The position numbers were made by a program, and so were the translations under genes. Positions 23,201 through 32,300 of a DNA stretch of 64,000 nucleotides are shown here, piece by piece. Each line of letters opens with the position of its first letter. The stretch's first letter is position 1. The notes below the pieces were generated by a model, which did no database searches, was not told where the DNA came from, and saw only the letters and a program-made list of their open reading frames with translations. This DNA comes from Saccharina japonica. Lineage: Eukaryota; Sar; Phaeophyceae; Laminariales; Laminariaceae. The stretch lies in the NCBI GenBank assembly GCA_008828725.1, contig MEHQ01002326.1:128043-192042 (forward strand), read 5' to 3'.

Positions 23201-26200
23201 ACTTGTCGTACGACGCATTTCATACCAGGTACCATATATCGAAAGTATCGATCTCATAGCCGTTGTTTTTAACTTTTATAAAAATAATATAACATTTTTA
23301 TCATTATCGAATATGCCTGGTAGATATAACCAATACATACCCTGCAGGGCACAGGCTACCAATGGGAAGGAGGCGGTGTGGCAGGAGGGAGGAAATAAGG
23401 CATGCAGGCCTGGTGGCACAAATAACGCAAGGGCCAGAAGGTTGGGTTGGGCGGGTCTCCGGCAGGCAGTTTTTCTTTTTCTTCAAGCAGGCTGAAGCTT
23501 GATACCAGTATCATATACCTGGTACCTGGTAATACGTATCGTTGTAACATTGTGTACCTTCCAGGGGTTTATGTATCGTTGTAACCTTATGTACCTTCCA
23601 GGGGATTTGTTAGACCTTTTTTTTGTAGCACTGCTGTACCTTCCAGGGGTTTGTTGATAGTTTGTGTACACTTCGAAGAATACTCTCTGGCTGCCTCTGC
23701 TGGGGCCGATTTTGCGGCATTTCGCTTGTGTTCGGATATGCAACACCTGACACGTACCAGGTACGACCGACTTCGTACTGACTGGGTGTAGGTACGGAGC
23801 AGCATCACAAACGTGAGAGGCAGCATCCACACTTTTGTTCTTTTTTCTGCAGAGAGCACCTTCACGCGAAACTTGAGACGTAGTTCTTTGCTTTTGCTCA
23901 TGGCATAAGATGTACTGCCGATATTTATAACAAAAAATGTTGTCTCCAAATATATACTGCCGTCTGTACGATACCAATATGTGCTACGAAAACATACCCC
24001 GAAGTTTGGGTTATATTAATAGCTTTATAGAGAGGTAATAATAATAGCATGATAGCTCACCACGCGTACTCCGTTAACACATGAAAAAATATTGTACTGG
24101 TACCTGATTATACGATAATCTTCTGGTGTGTAATTTTTGAACCGGTGGGTATCGCCGTTGGCAACATATTCTAGCCCCACTGCTGATACTGGAAATATTA
24201 GCTCTCATGTACGAGAGCTCTACCGCAAGCAGATACATGTTATACCTGGTCTTTGACATCTGAGGCTATTTGGTACACACGGGCACTACTGTTACCCACG
24301 TACTGCTATGGTTTTGCTCGAACGATGACCCAAAGTATGTACATATATACGATGCATGCACGATTTGGCATGCAACATGCTGGTGCAGTACACCAGTAAA
24401 TCACAATTGGAGCTTGGCAGCGACACAACGGAGCGAACGGGACCGCAACAGCCAAGCAGCAGCAACATACCGCTGTCTACCTGCTTCGTAGGGTCGACTC
24501 CCCCCTCGCCCTCCCCCTAAGGTCATACGACTACGGCCATGCGTGAAAATGAAGTACCCCCCCGCCCCCCTGGGTAGAGGCGGGTGAGGGGGGAGGTGGG
24601 GGGCTGGGGGCTCATCGGTTTCATGCTTGCTTTGTATTTAACCATTGACCACGATGCCGTTTCTAGACGAGAAACCGTTCTACCCCGCTAGTTAGAGAAC
24701 AACACCAACATTTGGGCGCTCATTTCGTCTTTTCCCATGTGAACATTCATACGAGGCAGTGTTTTTTGCTTTTCGTGATCGCCCTTTCGTGTATTCGGCC
24801 GTGTTTAGCCAAGCTTCTGTTTCCAGTAATAGCATGGTTTTCTTTCTCTTACTACTGGTAGTGTACCGAACTTGCTCCATGTCAGGAAGGATGGGGGGGA
24901 GGGGGGGGGGGCGTACTCATTTGTTGCTTGCCTTAGTCATTTGACCATTGACCACGCATCCCTTTGGAGACGGAGCACCGGGGGGGGGGGGGGGCGTACT
25001 CATTTGTTGCTTGCCTTAGTCATTTGACCATTGACCACCACGCATCCCTTTCGAGACGGAGGGGAGAGGGGGCGGGGCGGGGCGTATTCATTTGTTGCTT
25101 GCCTTAGTCATTTGACCATTGACCACCACGCATCCCTTTCGACACGGAGAGGAGAGGGGGCGGGGCGGGGCGTATTCATTTGTTGCTTGCCTTAGTCATT
25201 TGACCATTGACCACCACGCATCCCTTTCGAGACGGATAGGAGAAAGGGGGGGGGGGGAGGGGGGGACGCACTTGGGCTGCACGAAAGACGATGGCGGTAC
25301 GTTCATTTCAGCGGATGCAGTTCGTATGACTCTGGGGAGAGGGTCAGCAGGAGGGGGGAGTCGACCCTACGAAGCAGGTAGACAGCGGTATGTTGCTGCT
25401 GCTTGGCTGTTGCGGTCCCGTTCGCTCCGTTGTGTCGCTGCCAAGCTCCAATTGTGATTTACTGGTGTACTGCACCAGCATGTTGCATGCCAAATCGTGC
25501 ATGCATCGTATATATGTACATACTTTGGGTCATCGTTCGAGCAAAACCATAGCAGTACGTGGGTAACAGTAGTGCCCGTGTGTACCAAATAGCCTCAGAT
25601 GTCAAAGACCAGGTATAACATGTATCTGCTTGCGGTAGAGCTCTCGTACATGAGAGCTAATATTTCCAGTATCAGCAGTGGGGCTAGAATATGTTGCCAA
25701 CGGCGATACCCACCGGTTCAAAAATTACACACCAGAAGATTATCGTATAATCAGGTACCAGTACAATATTTTTTCATGTGTTAACGGAGTACGCGTGGTG
25801 AGCTATCATGCTATTATTATTACCTCTCTATAAAGCTATTAATATAACCCAAACTTCGGGGTATGTTTTCGTAGCACATATTGGTATCGTACAGACGGCA
25901 GTATATATTTGGAGACAACATTTTTTGTTATAAATATCGGCAGTACATCTTATGCCATGAGCAAAAGCAAAGAACTACGTCTCAAGTTTCGCGTGAAGGT
26001 GCTCTCTGCAGAAAAAAGAACAAAAGTGTGGATGCTGCCTCTCACGTTTGTGATGCTGCTCCGTACCTACACCCAGTCAGTACGAAGTCGGTCGTACCTG
26101 GTACGTGTCAGGTGTTGCATATCCGAACACAAGCGAAATGCCGCAAAATCGGCCCCAGCAGAGGCAGCCAGAGAGTATTCTTCGAAGTGTACACAAACTA

Positions 26201-29200
26201 TCAACAAACCCCTGGAAGGTACAGCAGTGCTACAAAAAAAAGGTCTAACAAATCCCCTGGAAGGTACATAAGGTTACAACGATACATAAACCCCTGGAAG
26301 GTACACAATGTTACAACGATACGTATTACCAGGTACCAGGTATATGATACTGGTATCAAGCTTCAGCCTGCTTGAAGAAAAAGAAAAACTGCCTGCCGGA
26401 GACCCGCCCAACCCAACCTTCTGGCCCTTGCGTTATTTGTGCCACCAGGCCTGCATGCCTTATTTCCTCCCTCCTGCCACACCGCCTCCTTCCCATTGGT
26501 AGCCTGTGCCCTGCAGGGTATGTATTGGTTATATCTACCAGGCATATTCGATAATGATAAAAATGTTATATTATTTTTATAAAAGTTAAAAACAACGGCT
26601 ATGAGATCGATACTTTCGATATATGGTACCTGGTATGAAATGCGTCGTACGACAAGTGGGCACATGGGCACCGTTTGAGAACTAACCGGTTCACCAGCGT
26701 TTCTTGGAAACCCGCCGGAGGCGTCTGCGAGTAATGGTCGGTTGTCAATTTCGTCAAGCGTTTTTTTTTTGCAGCAATCTATCATACGTATCTTAACTAA
26801 AAACGAGGCTGCAGCAATGAACATCGTGAACATATACGCGTCATTGTGGACGGTGATCCCACAAGGTAATACAAAATTACAACCGTGGTTTCCAACGTTT
26901 TGGAGGCTTTACAATCCGCCAATCAGAGAGCCGGCTTCACTGGTTTTTCGTTTTTGATACAAACGCCTCCTTTTGCGGTTTTCTTTTTCGAGAAGTTGCT
27001 CCGCATCCGGTTGCCATCTCTACTCACCAGATACCAACTACGAACCCTCTCAGCAGGTAGAACCCCCCCCCCCCCCTTCGCGTTTGGTTTAAATAATGCC
27101 TGTCTGGTCGTTGAAAACCCGACGTGCTCCTTCCCTGCATTGTAGGCATGTTAGGGTCTATGGCCGCACAAGCAGTATGCGACAGATGTTAAGAATCTCT
27201 TATTGTTGGCCAGACTGGAATTCCTATGTAAGACTGGGTGTGTACCACACTATTTTCAGTACAAAAGAGGTCGCATTCTTATTCCCCCCCCCCAAATCTC
27301 AGTCTCCAATTCTTAATTATCAGATTCTTAACATCTGTTGTTAATAATCTCTTGTTTTTGGCCAGGCTGGAATTCTTATATAAGACTGGGTGTGTACCAC
27401 ACTATTTTCAGTACAAAAGAGGTCGCATTCTTATTCCCCCCCCCCAAATCTCAGTCTCCAATTCTTAATTATCAGATTCTTAACATCTGTTGTTAATAAT
27501 CTCTTGTTTTTGGCCAGGCTGGAATTCTTATATAAGACTGGGTGTGTACCACACTAATTTAAGTACAAAGAGGTCGCGTTCTTATTTTCCCCCCAAAATC
27601 TCAGTCTAAAATTCTTCATTATCAGATTATCAATTGTGTCGCGTAGTGTGCGACTATGGCCATGCATTACATGAGTACACCCCCCTCTCCCAAGACCCAC
27701 AGGAATAACGAATGCATTTCCTTGCACTCAGGTTTCGTGGACAGACACCGTAAGTTGGAACTAGAGTAGAGTTCGAAACCCTTTGCGTTATTGTGATGAT
27801 TTGGTATACAGCAGTGTTTTAAGCCGCTTGTGGAACTTCCGACGGGAAAAGAGAAACGACGGTAAGCATCGGAGCATGCCGATTACAGCTTCGGCTGTAT
27901 CGACCGGTATATATCATATAGAAATAACAGTTTGATGTGAAGGAACACACGCACAGATATAGAGGCATATCCCAAGCGGTGTTGTGGGCTATTACAGTGG
28001 GTACCCCGACTTAAGAGAGGGCACCCTATATAAGAGAATAGTACCGTTAAGAGAGACCGAATCGGCTGGACCCGCCTGCACTAAACCTATATATTTCTCA
28101 CTGTGGATAAGAGAGAAAGCTAGTTAAGAGAGCTGTTTTTGGCCTGGACCACACCTCTCTTAAGTCGGGGTACCCACTGTATGGGATGATGTTACCGGCA
28201 ACCCCACTGACCGAAGTACTGTGAGGATACAACTATACAACGAATTGTATGATGGTGTTACAGGTGTGCAGTGCAGCATCTTATCATCTTATAGTATCGT
28301 ACCAGGTATCAGCTACTAACCTGTACTGCTTGCTACCTGTTGTTGTAGACTGACAGGAACATGCTTACTACCTGCACTATTAATAGCCTGTTGCACAGGA
28401 CGGTTGATGAAAAGGCAGCATGCCGTATANCCCCTACTCCCCTCTTACCCCCCCGCCCCCCGCCCAGCACGCGTACGCATGCAGACTATTAATAGACAAA
28501 GACAAAAAATAGCAAGTGGGGTATGCCGCATGCCGTTCAAAGTGAGGCATGTCGCTTATCCCCTTGTTTCCGTTTAGTGGTCAGAGTCCGGAGTCTCCCT
28601 GAAACCACAACATAAAAAGAAGAAGAAAAAAACGCCACACGTCACCGATGACTGCTGTGCGGTGGTCCAGCCAGACTGCTATTAATAGTAATAGTCGTAC
28701 AGCACTATGAACGAGTAATATATACCTGGTACGAGGGAATATACCGGTACCCACGCAGCTTGCAAAGATGAGTTTTCGACAAAATCCTCGGTCTCACAGC
28801 TCGTTTTTTTTTTTTGTTTCCCTCTCTCTATATCGTACGTACATGAACATATTACTATTCAGCAATAATCAGAACCGAAAATGGTGTGGAAACAAAGGGG
28901 GGGGGTACATGGTTTCTGGGTCCACCTTAGGTTCTGATTACTATGCGTAAGTACGAAGTATTACTATTAATATAAGTTCCTCCAAAATAAAAAAAAGAGC
29001 ACAAAAACGAGAGACCAGAGGAAGGTTCTCCGCCGTTTCGCTCTCGCACCGCCCGGAAAAACTTCCCAGTTCCGACTTAAGGTCGCGCGTCGCGTGACGC
29101 AAAATCGGTCAGGCATATATTTAATAGAACATTTGGACAGATTCGTTTCGCACCTCGAGCCCCCCCATACAAGATATTATACGATATCCGTGATCTAGCG

Positions 29201-29293
29201 TCTGCTCAATGCAAAAAGCTACGAGTATACCATAAACGAAAAAAGTATGGAAATAAAAAAAAGAAAGCGACACATATATTGTCCCCTCCTCGA

Positions 29294-29369
<76 letters not shown>

Positions 29370-32300
29370 CCGGCAGGCCGGCAGGCAACAAGCCAGAGGT
29401 CGCGATGGTGGCAAAGCAAAACCAAGCTCGTCGTACGTAGACTAAAAGATGCCTGCTCCTTTCTTTCCTCCACGAGTTTCAGCTACAATACGAGTAACGT
29501 CCTTCCAGACACTAGTAATGTAAAAACTACCTGGTAGAGAACTTTGGCCTTGTCGTGAAAATATACTCATCATATCGAATACCCGGTAAATTATACCTTC
29601 GTTCGTATAATATTTCATACTGCTTGTTGTACCAGGTACCTGGTATAGGAGATGTCCACATTATCATAGCAATCAAATACATCGGGTACATTTTGCTATA
29701 CAAATTCCATCAACAATATAAGGCTGCCTGAGCAAAACCCTCCGACCGAACAAAATCCCAACAGCCACGGAACAGCTGTAGCAGAAGAGCAAGCAGGTGG
29801 CTTTACTTTGCAGCATTGTCTGCTCTCACAGGCAGGCTGGCATGCACGGTACAGGATACCAGGTACCTGGTAAAGTGGTTATTTTTTTCACGAAGCTACT
29901 GGTAGACTTTACCAGGGAGTCGGATCCCAAAAAAACGAAACGGGCCTCACTTTCAGTTAAAAAAAACAGCCCACTACTCAAAAAGGTTAATGTTCTTTTT
30001 CCTATAATATACACTGCGTTGTAATGTTAAACCCGAGGGCAGAATAACGTTATTTACGGACGAACACTTGCTGTTTTTTTCTGTTTCCTGTTGTCGCATG
30101 TACCGTCGTAGTTTTTCACGACGAGTATGTACGTACGTGCGTAAAAACATCGTGAAATGCCAGGCACGGCATGAACTACAGTAAATAAACCATGACGACA
30201 ACGATACTAAAATTACAAATTACAATTTACAAAATGTCTGCTTTTGTCGTATACTGCTGCTGTAGACTACTGCCGCCGTGTACCAGTACCACTATCTATC
30301 CTGCATCATGTGCGCGAGGTGAAACGGTCAAACTTTGTCCAAAAAGGTATCTTTCAACGCTCGCTGGACCAACCGTCAACAGATATTACTGACTGCTGTA
30401 GCCTAGAGAGGGATGGTACCGGTATGGTATCATATTCGAGGGGGGTGGAGGGCGGAGGGGAATGGAGAGCAACGTGAATGAAAACGAGGTGCCACATGTG
30501 CACATATCAACACTGACACACTGGCGCTGATGACAATGAAAACGATTTCCTCAGCCCTTGTGCATTGCAAAAGAAACCCTTCACATATATTAAGTAACTT
30601 GTCCCAACACACGTGGGTGGAGTTCCAAACGGAGGCTTTTTCAGGTCGCAAGCGTGTTTTGTCTTGTTTGTAGTGTTTCGGAAAAATGATATGCGCCATT
30701 ATTATTATTATTAATAGTGCGCTGGCGCGCACAACTATACGATGCACCTCGTATTGTTTTTCATACTGCTATTACTACGAGTATACGTGGCCGAATCAAC
30801 CTATTAATAGAGTCTTGCCAAGCACAGCAGCAGTATAGAAGCAGGCCAAATCAACCTATTAATAGAATCACGGTTCGGGTTCGGGTCGGTGGGCCGGCTT
30901 GAGGCGACAAGCATAGACTTCAGTAGTAGCAGAGTAGTACACAGCCTACACCTTGCCTACACAGCAGTAAAAGTAGTATACAAAACAGTAGGTGCATGTA
31001 CCGTCCGTTGTAGTTATATGTGGCGCACGCGTATAATATTAATATTGTTGTGCAGTGTTCCTCTTGGACTGAATGAAGTGTACGAGAGTGCAGCAGTGGT
31101 CGGTGGTAGGTCGACGAGAGCTGCGACGCGTCGAGAGAAGACAGAACTTCGACCTATTGCGTGTACCAGATAATTATACGTACGTAAACTCAGGCAACAT
31201 CTATCGTGCGAGAAGTTAAATTCCATTCTGTGTGGTGCTGGTTGCTGTGCCGCTACGTTGCTACGTACTGCTGCTCGTACGAGGTCGTACGAACGAGGCT
31301 GCTACATACCCATGTATGGTACATATGTACCAGTATGTTATTACGCCCACTTGTACACATCAAATTCCCACAGACAGTAGATTTCATTGCTGTAAATACG
31401 GGTACACGCAACACCCAACGTCACACCAGACAACCAGCACAAAGGCTTCTTATTATGCTCGGGAAGCTGGAAACGTTCAAAACGCAACTGGCAAGAGAAG
31501 AAGAAGCAATCCAACCTCGACCTTGTTCTCAACTCATCTCAAAACAATAACACCACCACCAAACAGCAGCAGCAGTACTCGTACGTAGTACATGCCAAAC
31601 AAGAACAATCATCACAGCAGCAGCAGCATCACAGCAGCAGCAGCAGCACAATACATAGCGGAGTGAAGCATAACCCTACAGCCACTCGTAAGCAAAACGA
31701 TATCATCATCACCCACCTCCCGTCGACGCAGGCGCCGTTGGCGCACGAGTAGAGGTTCACCTCGAAGGTCCCGCTCCCCCCCCCGTTCCCGTCATCGTAC
31801 GACCACTCCGCCGTGAAAGCCTCGCCAGGCGCCAGATCCGACGAAACAGCAGTCGCCGTCAGCGCCGGCACCCCTTCCGCCACCGCCGCAGCGTCTCCCG
31901 TAGCCGCCTCCACCGAAAAAGAGCTGGAGCAAGCCGTCACGCTCGCGCCCACGCCCCCGGCCCCGCCGCTGCTGCTGCTGCCGCCGCCGCCATCGCCGCC
32001 GCTGCTGCTATAAGAAGCAGCCGATGACCATCCCGACGACCCAATATACGTGACGCTTACCACGTACTCTCCCGCGGCAACAGTATTCGGCACGGACACG
32101 TCGTAGCTCCCGTCCGAGTCGAAACATCCCCCTTCCCGGGCGCAGAGAGCCAGGTAGGTGTCTCCGCACCCGGAGTTCTTGCAGCCCTGCCCGGCCTCGC
32201 CGCACGATCGGAGCTCGATGTCGAAGGGGTTTAAATCTCCCGTTGTCCCGCTTACCAGGGACTCCGTGCTATACTCCCACTCCACCGAAAAGCTCGAGCC

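Larger units (their letters stand above)
7902..31716 (-). other. Gene A intron 1 (23.8 kb)
   Basis: The bounds are set by exon 1 donor GGGAG|GTGGGT and exon 2 acceptor GAGAGCAG|C. The split codon AG|C gives Ser, and the protein reads CANGACVDGSCGTLVEELC, which continues a KNH-like module across the gap. Both ambiguous bases of the window and the large inverted repeat lie in this intron, so its true length and order are uncertain. Confidence 0.75.

Noticed and set aside
29206-29414. Cys/Leu/Pro/Ala repeat frames
   Set aside because: They are translations of the (GGCA)n microsatellite.
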